NCBI GenBank assembly: GCA_002367105.1
Contig: DFCS01000011.1
Span: 1-64,000 of the forward strand
Direction: 5' to 3'
From: Hungatella sp. UBA3048
Lineage (GTDB): Bacteria > Bacillota > Clostridia > Lachnospirales > Lachnospiraceae
DNA length: 64,000 nt
Part shown: piece after piece, positions 44,857 through 54,583 of the stretch
How the letters are laid out: the number at the start of each line of letters is the position of its first letter
Numbering within the stretch: position 1 is the stretch's first letter
Made by a program: the position numbers and the translations under genes
Notes under the pieces: model-generated
The model's input: the letters and a program-made list of their open reading frames with translations, nothing else
What the model was told of the DNA's origin: nothing
Databases searched by the model: none

Positions 44857-44927
44857 ACCACTCACCTCCATTATGGGAATTGACATTTTCATATGCTTGC
44901 CAATAGTTTCGATTTTTATATAGGGAA

Positions 44928-44952
44928 CGGATACCTCATGATAAGGTATCCG
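44928..44952 (-). terminator. Hairpin upstream of the response regulator
   Basis: CGGATACCT (44928-44936) and AGGTATCCG (44944-44952) pair perfectly with a seven-base loop. Read leftward it is followed by TTCCCTATAT. It may stop transcripts arriving from the relic at 45021 or act as a leader structure. Confidence 0.5.
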
Positions 44953-45020
44953 CTCTTGTTAACGATTAAGTGCTATTTTTCTCATAAGGTTACTTGCGAA
45001 TCGTCACAGACTAAACTAAC

Positions 45021-45424
45021 CTACATCTCACATGCTTCATACGTAAAAGGTGCATCGCTTGAATAAATCTCATGAAAGAATCCCTGATAAGGGATATTGT
45101 CCTCCAGACATTTTATAAGGTATGCCAGTTCTTCATCACTCCGAAGCTCTTCACCGTAATTCCGCATATCCTCAAAATGCTCTACAATGTTTTCCATAAG
45201 GTTCACATTGATAAACAACGGTAGGTTTTCAAGCTTTTTGTCGTTGACAGTGCATGAAGCTTGCCTAGTATTTTGCCGCAGTTGTAGAAATACTCGGACA
45301 GAGGAGCTCCCTTCCGATACCGATATCCGTAATCTGCAAGCTGCTCTCCCTTGGCTTTTTCAAATACACTTACAAAAAAACGATCACCCTTATATGTAAT
45401 TTCTCTTTCAATAATGGACTAATG
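45021..45424 (-). pseudogene. Relic of an APH-type phosphotransferase joined to another fragment
   Basis: The upstream part (from 45424) translates as kinase-like sequence (RFFVSVFEKAKGEQLADYG, then GAPLSEYFYNCGKILGKLH), the ATP-lobe of an aminoglycoside phosphotransferase-type protein. After about 70 codons the frame breaks. A different frame continues as FEDMRNYGEELRSDEELAYL to a stop at 45021. No start codon belongs to either. Both look like pieces of lost genes. Confidence 0.5.
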
Positions 45425-45511
45425 TCCCTATATATCTCCTTGATACAATCAATTATTTTATCATTCCATATATTTATCGTTGCTCCACCAAGAATTTCTC
45501 ATCAACATAAA

Positions 45512-45979
45512 CTAAAACTTTGATTTTTCATATTTATATGGAATACTTGTCCCAACAACAACATCATCAATCTTTTCAATCATTAACCAATCATCCATGT
45601 TTCCCTGATGGTCAAAGTCAAGCGCAGGAGTAATTGCTGTAACATTTTGAAACTCTATCAGACATAAACATTTCTTGTGCCAACGTATTTTTTGTTTTTC
45701 TGTTAAATTGAGTTTATCCTGATTATCTGCAAGTACTTTTACAATCTCATCATCGGTTAGCTTTACGTAATTTTGGACAGATTTCACGATAGCTTTAGTG
45801 GATATCTTTGCTGTTCCTTTTTCCATAAAATATAATATTTCACCTTCAAAAACTCTGCTATGTGGTATCTTGCGCCCAGCAGCCCCCCTTACAATCATAG
45901 TTTTTATTCCACTATTAATCTTATCTAATACTCTCTTACCTGCCACACCAATATTTTCACAATATACTAAATGTACCAT
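45512..45979 (-). CDS. ASCH/PUA-like domain protein
   Basis: 155 residues. KIPHSRVFEGEILYFMEKG followed by a short strand and KTDDEI-like helix resembles ASCH/PUA-fold proteins that bind RNA or modified nucleotides. The C-terminus (DDVVVGTSIPYKYEKSKF) is repeated in the chimeric relic at 33247-33459. The ribosome site is modest. It ends an operon with the AraC/GyrI regulator upstream (10 nt gap). Function unknown. Confidence 0.6.
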   Translation of the reverse strand: MVHLVYCENIGVAGKRVLDKINSGIKTMIVRGAAGRKIPHSRVFEGEILYFMEKGTAKISTKAIVKSVQNYVKLTDDEIVKVLADNQDKLNLTEKQKIRWHKKCLCLIEFQNVTAITPALDFDHQGNMDDWLMIEKIDDVVVGTSIPYKYEKSKF

Positions 45980-45989
45980 TTTAAGCTCC

Positions 45990-46841
45990 TCAATTCTTTT
46001 TAACTACAGGAATCCAAACTTCATATATTGCATTTTCCGGGTTTTGATTAATATAAACCTCAATATCCGGTGCATTCCCATATTCATATCCTGATGTTGG
46101 AAGCCAATTCGTTACAATTTGTCTCTCTAGTTCCTGAATGGATATATTTGTCCCGTTCCCTCCAAAAATTGCCCAAGTCGCTTCCGGCACCATGAATTCT
46201 TCCAAGTCTGTTTCCGCTGCCTGATTACTTGCCACTGCTATATAATATTTCCAGTCGGATTCTTCATTACATGAGCTGACACCTAATAGTCCCTTTACCT
46301 CTCCATCCATCATGTTCGCCAACTTTTCTATCATACCATTTTGAGCAGCCTGTCCCCACATGGCCGGAACCACTTCAAAGTTTTTCTCAATTTCTTTTTC
46401 TAATGGAATAGATACTCCAACGATTCTAAATGCCTCTTTCTTCTCAATACGATAATCCATCACACAATCTCCTTTTATTGATATTTTGAAGCTAATGGGA
46501 GGATATGCTTTCAAACTATGGAGGCCTCCTCTCGCTTCTGAAGGGGCGATACCATGTATTCGCTGAAAAGCTCTGTTAAAGGCCGTAGGTGAATCATAGC
46601 CATATTTTAAAGAAACATCTATCACTTTATTACTAGCATCCTGTAGGTCTGCTGCAGCTCTTGACATTTTTCTTCGCCTAATATATTCCGATAACGGGAC
46701 ATCTGCCATATATGCAAACATTCTTTGAAAGTGATAGGATGAACAAAGCGTGATCTTGGATATTTCATCAAAATCAATTTCATCCGTAAGGTGTTCCTCT
46801 ATATAGTTAATTGCACTGTTTAATCTCTCTATCCATTCCAT
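45990..46841 (-). CDS. AraC-family regulator with GyrI-like effector-binding domain
   Basis: 283 residues. The N-terminal AraC HTH pair (DEIDFDEISKITLCSSYHFQRMF; DVSLKYGYDSPTAFNRAFQ) is joined to a C-terminal GyrI-like domain (about 125-283) that binds small toxic or cationic molecules. It is of the Rob/SoxS-effector type, often controlling drug-efflux or detoxification genes. It is followed closely by the ASCH-like gene. Confidence 0.9.
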   Translation of the reverse strand: MEWIERLNSAINYIEEHLTDEIDFDEISKITLCSSYHFQRMFAYMADVPLSEYIRRRKMSRAAADLQDASNKVIDVSLKYGYDSPTAFNRAFQRIHGIAPSEARGGLHSLKAYPPISFKISIKGDCVMDYRIEKKEAFRIVGVSIPLEKEIEKNFEVVPAMWGQAAQNGMIEKLANMMDGEVKGLLGVSSCNEESDWKYYIAVASNQAAETDLEEFMVPEATWAIFGGNGTNISIQELERQIVTNWLPTSGYEYGNAPDIEVYINQNPENAIYEVWIPVVKKN

Positions 46842-47013
46842 ATCTTAGCTCCTTATGTCATTATATTTGTTATAAAGCTGACTATCCTCTCTTTATCATA
46901 TCGGAATAAGAGAGGTACAGATTGTTCATCAATAATTACATCTCACATAGCCGGTATCTCCATTCGTTAGTCGTACAGACTCAAATTTGCAATTATTTTT
47001 CAAGTGTTTCTTT

Positions 47014-47721
47014 TTAAAAGGCATTCCATAAAAAAACAAAGATAAATACACAGCCCCACGCATTTCCAGTGTATTCCTTTACCATCAGCATACCATACAC
47101 AATCATAAATATAGTTAGCATTTCAATAATACCTTCGGCAGTCACGCCGATTGCACCATGAATAAGGATACACAGCACAGCACAGTAAATAGCTCCCCAA
47201 TTGAGCCATCTATTCTTACTTGGATATCGCCGGTTAATTTTATCACTGATTACCACATAATTGAAGCCCTCAAAGAAGCCCCAAGCAAGGGCGGTTACCA
47301 GCATTCCAACAACATTTACCGGGAACCCACTTGATAATACATCCTGTGTTGTCCAAACAGATTGAAACGGCAAATAGCTTGTAATTTGCTTGGTGAACAG
47401 CATGAAAGCAATGTAAGGAATAAAGCACAGGGAGCATAAAAAAATGGATAAAATAGCTCTTTTTTTGCTTAGTCCATAGGCGAAGAGATTTTCCTTTCTA
47501 AAAATCGATACAGCAGCAATCCCTAAGCCCGCCAAACCAAATTGAAATGCGGCCCCTAAAAATACGCGCAGAAGGACATTGATGTCGCTATCCTTTACAA
47601 CCTCAGCAAATTGATTTTGAAAGGCCATGTAAATTCCAAGTACCGCAAAAGAAATAAGAGCAATCGCCCATAGATCCACGTCTAGCTTTCGTTGTTCCAT
47701 TGTCAATTCTTTTTTTACCAT
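47014..47721 (-). CDS. Integral membrane protein, CPBP-like
   Basis: 235 residues with about seven hydrophobic helices. WGFFEGFNYVVISDKINRR has the layout of the CPBP/CAAX-protease helix, but the expected EE pair is only FEGF, so catalysis is doubtful. GGGAGG is five bases before the ATG. No operon partner is apparent. Its function is unknown. Confidence 0.6.
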   Translation of the reverse strand: MVKKELTMEQRKLDVDLWAIALISFAVLGIYMAFQNQFAEVVKDSDINVLLRVFLGAAFQFGLAGLGIAAVSIFRKENLFAYGLSKKRAILSIFLCSLCFIPYIAFMLFTKQITSYLPFQSVWTTQDVLSSGFPVNVVGMLVTALAWGFFEGFNYVVISDKINRRYPSKNRWLNWGAIYCAVLCILIHGAIGVTAEGIIEMLTIFMIVYGMLMVKEYTGNAWGCVFIFVFLWNAF

Positions 47722-47790
47722 ATTATCCTCCCAGTTTGTTGCATGTTGACGTATCGTGATGCGGATATTTCGTCATAGTTAGTCTCAGTT

Positions 47791-48201
47791 TTATAATTGA
47801 AAGCTTTCTGTTTTCAAATCACAATAATGCCGTCCTTTTGTTGCTGCAAATTTTAATACGCAGTAATCCGGATCAGTTACCCCCTTTTTATAAAACATTG
47901 TGTCTCCGGTTCGCCAAATATCCTGTTTTATTTTGGCGTCCTCCAATACCTCCATTGTTCCAATGAGCATAACGCCTTCATAACGAAAACGTCCTCTGTT
48001 AAAAAAATAGATGCTTGCTTTCTCATTTCTTCTATACTGGCTTACACGCAGAGATGATGTATTAGTCGTGAAATAAAAACAATTTCCTTCAATTTTTCGG
48101 GCTGTCAGCATTGCTTTCATGTTTGGAAAGCCTTCACTGTCAATAGAAGCAATAAATGCTACTTTCTGCTTTTGTATAAACTCAAGTATCTGCTCTTTCA
48201 T
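47791..48201 (-). CDS. Pyridoxamine 5'-phosphate oxidase-family protein
   Basis: 136 residues. The split-barrel flavin-binding pattern VAFIASIDSEGFPNMKAM, then CFYFTTNTSSLRVSQYRRN and GTMEVLEDAKIKQDIW, is typical of the small PPOX-like general-stress proteins. It probably binds FMN, F420 or heme and may reduce or sequester a toxic compound. A similar protein is encoded at 54981. Confidence 0.85.
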   Translation of the reverse strand: MKEQILEFIQKQKVAFIASIDSEGFPNMKAMLTARKIEGNCFYFTTNTSSLRVSQYRRNEKASIYFFNRGRFRYEGVMLIGTMEVLEDAKIKQDIWRTGDTMFYKKGVTDPDYCVLKFAATKGRHYCDLKTESFQL

Positions 48202-48286
48202 TTTTAAATTTGATTCCTCCTGCTAATTTCCTACCACGATAGGACATTGATTTCAATTACTAATAAAAATTTGAAATAAACACGAT

Positions 48287-49246
48287 CTATAATTGGTATG
48301 TGTGGACCTTTTGATAATCCTTAGAAAAGGTTATTCTAACGCTCCTTTTTGTCAGGTTATATACTGCCGACCATTGTTCATCTCCAGGTATCACATTTTG
48401 TTTCAGCAATTTTAATGCATTGCTTTCAGAAATAATGCCGTTGCATTTTTCAAGCGCTTTTTCAATATTCTGATATCTTTCCTTTCCGAAGCCCTCATGC
48501 TTCGGATTATTATACAAAGTGAAATTAGTTGCTATTTGATAATCCTTATGTTTTAGAGTGGCTGCCATTTTTCCGTCTACAAATTCAATTACAGCCGAAT
48601 TGCCTGCTGCGTCAGCAACCATATAATGCAAGGGAGATACACTGTAAAACAAATTATACTTTTGGGCGTATTGAATTGCTTCCTGGGCCGTTTTCGCTCT
48701 ATCCAAAATTAACCGCGGCAAGGTTTCATCAAATAATGTAATGCCGTTATGTGACGGATAAACAGCAGCAGCATCAGTCATAATTGCCACAGCTAATCCA
48801 TGTTCGTTTATACCATCTGCTGGGCTATAGGGTGCCGCTAATGTGAGCTTAGCATCTGTTTCCAATGAGTCATATGTAGTCTCATCCCAATCCAATTCCG
48901 CCATATTCAGCATAGCCAACGACTTATAATTACCGTTTTCGCTTAATCGAAGCATCATTGGAATTGCGCAATCACAGTCCAGATTACGGGCAAATATAAC
49001 ATCTCCGCCTGGATTTCGGGCAGTGAATACTGCGCAGCCAAAATTAATTGGGCTCACATTTTTCTTAGCATTTCCGATTAGAGTTTTATCGATAAAGGCA
49101 CAGAATTCTGCAAGATCGCAGGCACCTTCCGATAAATACTTGTCAAAGCAATAATCACCATGGAACTCCATGGAATAAAAAGGTCTGTCACTTACCTTTA
49201 CAATTTCTACCTTGATATGATTTTCACTATTCTGTATGATTTTCAT
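48287..49246 (-). CDS. Linear-amide C-N hydrolase (choloylglycine hydrolase-like)
   Basis: 319 residues from ATG 49246; the in-frame upstream ATG at 49375 would overlap the hydrolase gene. It has an Ntn-hydrolase pattern: FGCAVFTARN carries the nucleophile cysteine internally, then FARNLDCDC, NEHGLAVAIMT, and ATNFTLYN. Unlike bile-salt hydrolases it is not led by Met-Cys, so it resembles the penicillin-acyltransferase branch. The substrate is an amide, unknown. It is coupled (5 nt) to the broken alpha/beta hydrolase upstream. Confidence 0.78.
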   Translation of the reverse strand: MKIIQNSENHIKVEIVKVSDRPFYSMEFHGDYCFDKYLSEGACDLAEFCAFIDKTLIGNAKKNVSPINFGCAVFTARNPGGDVIFARNLDCDCAIPMMLRLSENGNYKSLAMLNMAELDWDETTYDSLETDAKLTLAAPYSPADGINEHGLAVAIMTDAAAVYPSHNGITLFDETLPRLILDRAKTAQEAIQYAQKYNLFYSVSPLHYMVADAAGNSAVIEFVDGKMAATLKHKDYQIATNFTLYNNPKHEGFGKERYQNIEKALEKCNGIISESNALKLLKQNVIPGDEQWSAVYNLTKRSVRITFSKDYQKVHTYQL

Positions 49247-49251
49247 TTTCT

Positions 49252-50165
49252 TTATTCCTCGTATAACCGGTGCTTGCCCATAAAAACCAAACTCTTTTCG
49301 ACAAGAATTCTTAGTCCCTGCTCTTCGATAGGAAAATGACCGGCACCTGTAAGTAAATGTATTTCTTTTCCACATCCCAGCTTATCATAAAACAGGTGGC
49401 TCAGTGTTATTGAAGTCCACAAATCATTCTCCGGATGCAGAAGTATGAAAGGAGTTTTGAAATCAACCGGCTCTATCATAACTTTAGGATTAAGCATGGT
49501 GTATAAAAAGTCAAGCGTTATTTTTGCACCGGATGATCTTTCGTCTTCCATAAGCAATTTGACTAATTCTTTGTTATTGACAATTGCCTTCATGTTTGCA
49601 ACCCATTTCATAGGAATGCGTTTCTGGTATAATCCATAACAGGAAGTCCGAAACGCACAAGATACGGACTGGATGCTGTTCTTTCTCTTACAATATTTTG
49701 TCTCTGATCCAAAATGCAAGTCACTAATACACCCCTTATTCCAGAAACTTGGCAGGCAACCTGATAGGCTAACATCCCACCTGCACTAAGACCAAATAAG
49801 AACATAGGGAGTTTTTCTTCCTCATAATGTTCTGTTATTTCAGCGGCATTTTCCACCCATGTATCATAGTTGACGGTGCCTGTATACTCACTATACCCAT
49901 ATAAAGGCATATCAGGACAAATCACCTTATATCCGCTTTTAAAAAGAGGAACTGCCAAAAAGGAAAGCAGGCGTCCATTGCCTCCAACTCCATGAAGAAG
50001 AATGACCGTACCTTTGGGGCTTGAGGGAGAGTAAACATCCAAGTGAATGAGATTGCCCTTCCTTAATTGCAAAAATTGTTCTTCAGGCTCTATATTCGTA
50101 TATAATCTATTCTGCAGCGGGAGATAATTCTGCACTTTCTTCCACACATGATCATTTTTATACAA
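49252..50165 (-). pseudogene. Alpha/beta hydrolase, frameshifted
   Basis: The first part (50165 to about 49610) has the oxyanion HGVGGNG and nucleophile GLSAGG, then runs out of frame after MDYTRNAFL. The rest continues one base shifted (YQKRIPMKW onward). It contains the acid loop HPENDLW and the catalytic His in GAGHFPIE and ends at 49252. A single indel near 49625 breaks an otherwise full-length gene of about 300 residues. The frameshift could be a sequencing error. Confidence 0.75.
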
Positions 50166-50215
50166 TTGATTACCTCACTGATTTATTAAAAACCTATGGC
50201 ATATACAAGTCTATT

Positions 50216-50629
50216 TCATTTTTTATTGGGCTTTCGCTTAATCCGTAAAAGCTTTTCCATATCAGAAAACAGGGAAGTATCAGTCAGTTCAAACATCATC
50301 CACTTACCATCATGATAGGTGGTAGATTCATCGTAAACACGTTGTACTTCTACAGAATAATTGTTTCTATCGGTCTCAAATTTTGCTCTCTCATCCTTAC
50401 CGAAAATAATCATGAAGCCAAACACAGCTTCTTTTGCATATAAGGCACATAAGGTCTTACCACCCCTGCGATACTTATACTCATAGGTCCATCTTTTCCC
50501 TCCACTGTTCCAAATACGTTCCATATCGTATTTTGCTTCAATTAAATCGGTAACCTTTGTCCATACATCGAATAATGCTTCACCAATTAAAGAAATCATT
50601 TCCTCATTGGTTGGTATCTTCATAAGCAT
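50216..50629 (-). CDS. DUF3788-family protein
   Basis: 137 residues. W-SGGKRWTYEYKYRRGGKTLC, then LYAKEAVFGFMIIFGK and DGKWMMFEL are the landmarks of DUF3788. It is a small soluble alpha/beta protein of unknown function, common in Clostridia and often beside detoxification genes. GGAGGG is six bases before ATG 50629. Confidence 0.75.
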   Translation of the reverse strand: MLMKIPTNEEMISLIGEALFDVWTKVTDLIEAKYDMERIWNSGGKRWTYEYKYRRGGKTLCALYAKEAVFGFMIIFGKDERAKFETDRNNYSVEVQRVYDESTTYHDGKWMMFELTDTSLFSDMEKLLRIKRKPNKK

Positions 50630-50653
50630 TCCATTCCCTCCACGTTCTTTTTT

Positions 50654-51044
50654 CTATATTGCGATATACCAGTATACGCCATACTTATCAACGACATCAG
50701 CACAGCAGGAACTCCATGGCAGGGAACCCAGCTCTAATAGTACCGTTCCATCCTTCGCTAACATCTCATATGCCCTTTTTACTTCTTCTTCACTCTCAAA
50801 AGTAATCCCATAGCTCATAATTGGGCGTGACTCTTCTAATGATGATGTGAGCATAATATCAACAAAGGTGTCATTACGTGATTCACTGACAGCGAATATT
50901 TCTTGTCCGTTTCTAAGTAATGATGCATGCATAAATGTGCCATCCGGAAATTTTTCATGGTATCCCAAGGTCAGTCCAAAAGCTTCTGAGTAAAGTGCTA
51001 CAGCTTCAACGGTTTTTTTATATATAAGGTTGACCCAGTTTCAT
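50654..51044 (-). pseudogene. VOC/PhnB-like protein, frameshifted near the start
   Basis: ATG 51044 follows GGAGG and encodes MKLGQPYI, then a stop in TATATATAAAAAAA. Shifting one base restores KTVEAVALYSEAFGLTLGYH, the first half of a vicinal-oxygen-chelate (glyoxalase/PhnB-like) protein. The rest is complete to 50654. The break sits in a seven-A run, the kind of site where slippage or sequencing error occurs. Confidence 0.7.
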
Positions 51045-51070
51045 CCTGTACCTCCTTCATTAATCAAGTT

Positions 51071-51484
51071 TTATAAAGCCGGACATATGATCTTGGCTTC
51101 AAACAAGGCTTCAAAGGTATTGGCTGCTCCACCGTGTTCCACAATCTTTCCGTCTATTACTTTATCAACATCCACACCGGTAATGTACAACTTTTTGCCG
51201 GAGGGCTTCATACCCAACCATTCTCCCTTATGGGTTCCTTCCATAATAAACTCAGAGATAACATAGCTGCCATCACAGTATTGGCGTGTAATAATCATCT
51301 TTAAATCGGGATAAGTCTTCCTCACCTCAATCATGTGCTGCTGCATACCCGCTACCCCAACAGGAATTGTTTTGTCTCCTAATCGGATCGCACACTCTTC
51401 GGATACATATTCAGGAACTTCATTAATCAAATGATTGGAAGTAACATGCTCGTAAAAATATTTTACTTTTTCCTTATAATCCAT
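51071..51484 (-). CDS. SnoaL-like polyketide cyclase/ester cyclase family protein
   Basis: 137 residues, a single NTF2-like domain. VPEYVSEECAIRLG and the GTHKGEWLGMKPSGKKL loop with D-DKVIDGKIVEHGG are standard SnoaL-like landmarks. It is distinct from the tandem NTF2-like proteins at 13767-20068. AGGAG precedes the ATG. Its substrate is unknown. Confidence 0.85.
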   Translation of the reverse strand: MDYKEKVKYFYEHVTSNHLINEVPEYVSEECAIRLGDKTIPVGVAGMQQHMIEVRKTYPDLKMIITRQYCDGSYVISEFIMEGTHKGEWLGMKPSGKKLYITGVDVDKVIDGKIVEHGGAANTFEALFEAKIICPAL

Positions 51485-51564
51485 CTCGTTCTCCTATGAT
51501 CTTATATTATAGTTTTACTTTAGATCCTTAAATACCGAACATACAGTTACGTCATAATATTTCA

Positions 51565-52401
51565 TTACAAGATGACTATAGTATGATTCAGCCAGTCCCT
51601 CTTTATATCACTAAAAATTCTTTCATTGAACTTAATCTCGTTTATGCTTCCGACTTCCCCGACATCTTCTATAAACCACTCCATGGCTTGCATAAGATTA
51701 TTTCTGACTGTCACGAAATCTTCCAAACAGCCATATTTCATCAAATGCTTTTGTTTTCCCTCATCTATAAAATGCAGCTTGTTTGCGCTGCCTCCCCATG
51801 TAATTTTATCATATGCTGTAAGTAAAAGAGACATATGTGTATCCATCAGAATACGCAAAACACTCTCTATCTTGAAAAAGTTCTTGCGTATAAAATACTT
51901 GGCAGACATATGGACATGAAACCAATATGTAGTGATTAGCTTAAATATATCGTCCTGCCACAGGCTTCCCTTAATTTTCTTCCGCATCAAGGTCTGTACG
52001 CTGCTATCCTTGCTGAAAACAATGTCCTGCTCTATTAAAGCCGTATAATGGATTTGGCACATAAAGTCATCAATATGTGACCTGTTCAGTAAAAAAACAT
52101 CATATTGAAAGAGCTTTTGATTCTGTTTCATTACATAGCCATAGTTCTTTATGGCTTCGCTGTTAAAGCTCTCCGGCCAGCATAGAACGATTTCATCACA
52201 AGCCTTACCAAGCAGTTGAGTAAGTCTTTTATCCAGAGATAAAAAGGAGAACTCTTCCACAAGAAAAACAATATCTATATCTGAATGTTCGTCCGTGGTA
52301 CCATTGGCTAGCGATCCGAAATACCATGCACCCAACACTCCCTGTTCTGCCTCCATCATTTTCAGAAATTTACTATGTACAATTTGAAGTTCCTCCAGCA
52401 T
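51565..52401 (-). CDS. Nucleotidyltransferase-domain protein (antibiotic adenylyltransferase-like)
   Basis: 278 residues. The motif GSLANGTTDEHSDIDIV (Asp41 and Asp43 as metal ligands) defines a pol-beta-type nucleotidyltransferase; a helical C-terminal domain follows. Family members include lincosamide and aminoglycoside nucleotidyltransferases, but many housekeeping ones exist. AGGAGGG precedes the ATG. It is next to an APH-like gene on the same strand, 72 nt apart. Confidence 0.8.
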   Translation of the reverse strand: MLEELQIVHSKFLKMMEAEQGVLGAWYFGSLANGTTDEHSDIDIVFLVEEFSFLSLDKRLTQLLGKACDEIVLCWPESFNSEAIKNYGYVMKQNQKLFQYDVFLLNRSHIDDFMCQIHYTALIEQDIVFSKDSSVQTLMRKKIKGSLWQDDIFKLITTYWFHVHMSAKYFIRKNFFKIESVLRILMDTHMSLLLTAYDKITWGGSANKLHFIDEGKQKHLMKYGCLEDFVTVRNNLMQAMEWFIEDVGEVGSINEIKFNERIFSDIKRDWLNHTIVIL

Positions 52402-52473
52402 AAACTACCCTCCTAAATATGATCTCCATAGAAATAACTTCTATAAAGAATAGATACCTTCTGTAATATGACG

Positions 52474-53451
52474 CTAATTTCCTGAATAAGAAGATGTTTC
52501 TTGCAGCTCTGTGTATTTCTCACGTAATAATGCCGTTGCCCAGTGATAGGAATCGGCTGTCTCATACCCTCGATAAACCGGTTCCTGTGCAACAATCATG
52601 AGCAAATAAAGATCGTACCAAAGGATTCTCCGTTTTTCTTCTTCCGTAAATTCTTCAATTCCGTATCCCCTCAAAAAGTCAGCCGATTGGGCGTAGGACC
52701 GGAATCCCACTTCCATGAGCGGATCACCCCACAGGCAGCGCTCCCAATCGATTATACCCATAAGCTTTCCGTCCTCAACGAAGATATTGCCGTCCCATAT
52801 GTCCCAGTGAACCAGACGGGGCGTTACGATGCTTTGGAATATCCCCTTATCTTGCTCCAGTAATTCGAACAGCTCACTCGAGGAGATAGTCAGGTCAATG
52901 CTTTCTTTCCTGGCATCCAGTATGACGGCTCTCAGCATTTTAGCAAAAACATCAAACCAGATTTTCCCTTGAAGAGCCGTTTGCCCGGGATACCCAAAGC
53001 TGCCGTTTGTTATCAGGTTAATCTCTTTATTCAAGGAACCTACCAGAAAATGAATATGGCTTACTTGCCCAGAAGTCAACAACGGCTTCTGAGAGGACAG
53101 GCTTTTCCCATTTAATTTCTGCATAAAAAAATAGGGAGAACTGCAAAGCGTGCAGGATGGATCGTAAAACTCTACTTCCGGCAATGGAACCCTCATTTTC
53201 TGTGCTACCAGCTGCATGGAACGAACTTCCGCTTCCATGATATTTTGTTCATAGGTCATGACCGTTACTTTAGGGTCAGGTGCTATCTTCAGAATGCTTT
53301 TTGTCCCATCTTCAAAAGATACCTCGTAAGCGATATTAAAATAACCTTCTGTCAGCTCATGCAGATCTTTAAGCTTTCTTTCCGGAAATGCGTGATGGAT
53401 CAGCTTCATGAGTGTTGCTTCGCTTTGAATATTTTTTGTTAAGTATGCCAT
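52474..53451 (-). CDS. Aminoglycoside phosphotransferase (APH)-family protein
   Basis: 325 residues. The Brenner motif VHWDIWDGN (Asp217, Asn222) and the metal-binding IIDWERC (Asp235) define the kinase-like fold; the N-lobe lysine is in SILKIAP. The substrate may be an antibiotic or a metabolite such as homoserine or choline. It ends the unit headed by the gene at 53462, with a 10 nt gap. Confidence 0.85.
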   Translation of the reverse strand: MAYLTKNIQSEATLMKLIHHAFPERKLKDLHELTEGYFNIAYEVSFEDGTKSILKIAPDPKVTVMTYEQNIMEAEVRSMQLVAQKMRVPLPEVEFYDPSCTLCSSPYFFMQKLNGKSLSSQKPLLTSGQVSHIHFLVGSLNKEINLITNGSFGYPGQTALQGKIWFDVFAKMLRAVILDARKESIDLTISSSELFELLEQDKGIFQSIVTPRLVHWDIWDGNIFVEDGKLMGIIDWERCLWGDPLMEVGFRSYAQSADFLRGYGIEEFTEEEKRRILWYDLYLLMIVAQEPVYRGYETADSYHWATALLREKYTELQETSSYSGN

Positions 53452-53461
53452 TTTACCTCCC

Positions 53462-54508
53462 TTAGTCGTTATCCATTAAATTCTCATGTTGGCTATCTGA
53501 ATGGTTGTAAAGCTTGTCCATAAAGGCTAGCATTTCTATCAACTGTTCAGCCAGTTCATCGTTGATACTGTGCCAACGATAACCATACCCCGGAAAATAA
53601 GGGCATAAATGATACGCTTCTCCATTATGAACGACTTTCATTTTGGCAAGTGGGCGTGTGCCTGTTTGATCGGTCTGCACACAATATTTACATCCATCAC
53701 ATTTTTTCGTGTGCTCTATAATAAAGTTTTTTATATGGGTATTTGCCGAATCAAAAGCCTTCAAGTATGTTTTTAAGCCATTTGGTATGCACAAACCAAA
53801 AACAACAGGATTTTGAAAACAGGAGTCATATCGTGCCGATATGCCTGTATACCTGATTTTATATTCAAATCCGCCGGTTGGACGATCTTTGCTCCACATA
53901 GGGTTTGCGTAATTCAAGGACAGCTTGCAGTCACTGGCCGTGATGTTGTAAATATCAAATCTTCTATACCCTTGTCCAATCATCCGGTTTTCAAGTTTGC
54001 GAAATGCTTCTTCCCCAAGCAGATATGCATAGATGTCGGAAGTGTACGGGTACTCTTTATTGAATAAGCAAAATGAAAACTCGGTTAAGTTACTGTCAGG
54101 ACGGGTTGACAGCCAAAGCCAGGCCTCAGGTATATTTGCAAAATCGTTAATGCCGAGCTTGGAGAAGATTGCTTTTTGCCTCTTATTCCATTTCACCTGA
54201 GAACCTTGGCCCATGAGAAACATATTTTGCAGCAGCATATCTATCGTTTTACTAAATTTTCTCATATTAACCTGCAATTCAGGCTTGCCATACGAAGATT
54301 TAATAAACCCGGGATAAGCATCATCCTCATGAAGGGATGCGACAAAAAGCAATGGTTCGTCAAAAGCTAACTGATATAGCTTCTTTATTAAAATATAGAA
54401 CCGTTGTTGTTCGCCCACACTTACACTCCCATGATCATCAGGAACAAACGGCGGAAGCAAATCGATATAACCCTGCGCTATTCTTTGTTCTAAATTCTCA
54501 AAACTCAT
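53462..54508 (-). CDS. Conserved hypothetical protein with CxxCxxC motif
   Basis: 348 residues, no family recognised. It is soluble, with no signal peptide. Near the C-terminus KKCDGCKYCVQTDQTGTRP holds three closely spaced cysteines (a fourth, CPYF, comes about 30 residues later), suggesting a zinc site. It directly precedes the APH-like gene. Similar proteins in Clostridia are usually annotated hypothetical. Confidence 0.6.
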   Translation of the reverse strand: MSFENLEQRIAQGYIDLLPPFVPDDHGSVSVGEQQRFYILIKKLYQLAFDEPLLFVASLHEDDAYPGFIKSSYGKPELQVNMRKFSKTIDMLLQNMFLMGQGSQVKWNKRQKAIFSKLGINDFANIPEAWLWLSTRPDSNLTEFSFCLFNKEYPYTSDIYAYLLGEEAFRKLENRMIGQGYRRFDIYNITASDCKLSLNYANPMWSKDRPTGGFEYKIRYTGISARYDSCFQNPVVFGLCIPNGLKTYLKAFDSANTHIKNFIIEHTKKCDGCKYCVQTDQTGTRPLAKMKVVHNGEAYHLCPYFPGYGYRWHSINDELAEQLIEMLAFMDKLYNHSDSQHENLMDND

Positions 54509-54583
54509 CTCTAACCTCCTCTACAGAAAAAGATATGAAGTTTAACAGGTACTCGGTTAGGATACAATCTAAAGCAATGGGAG

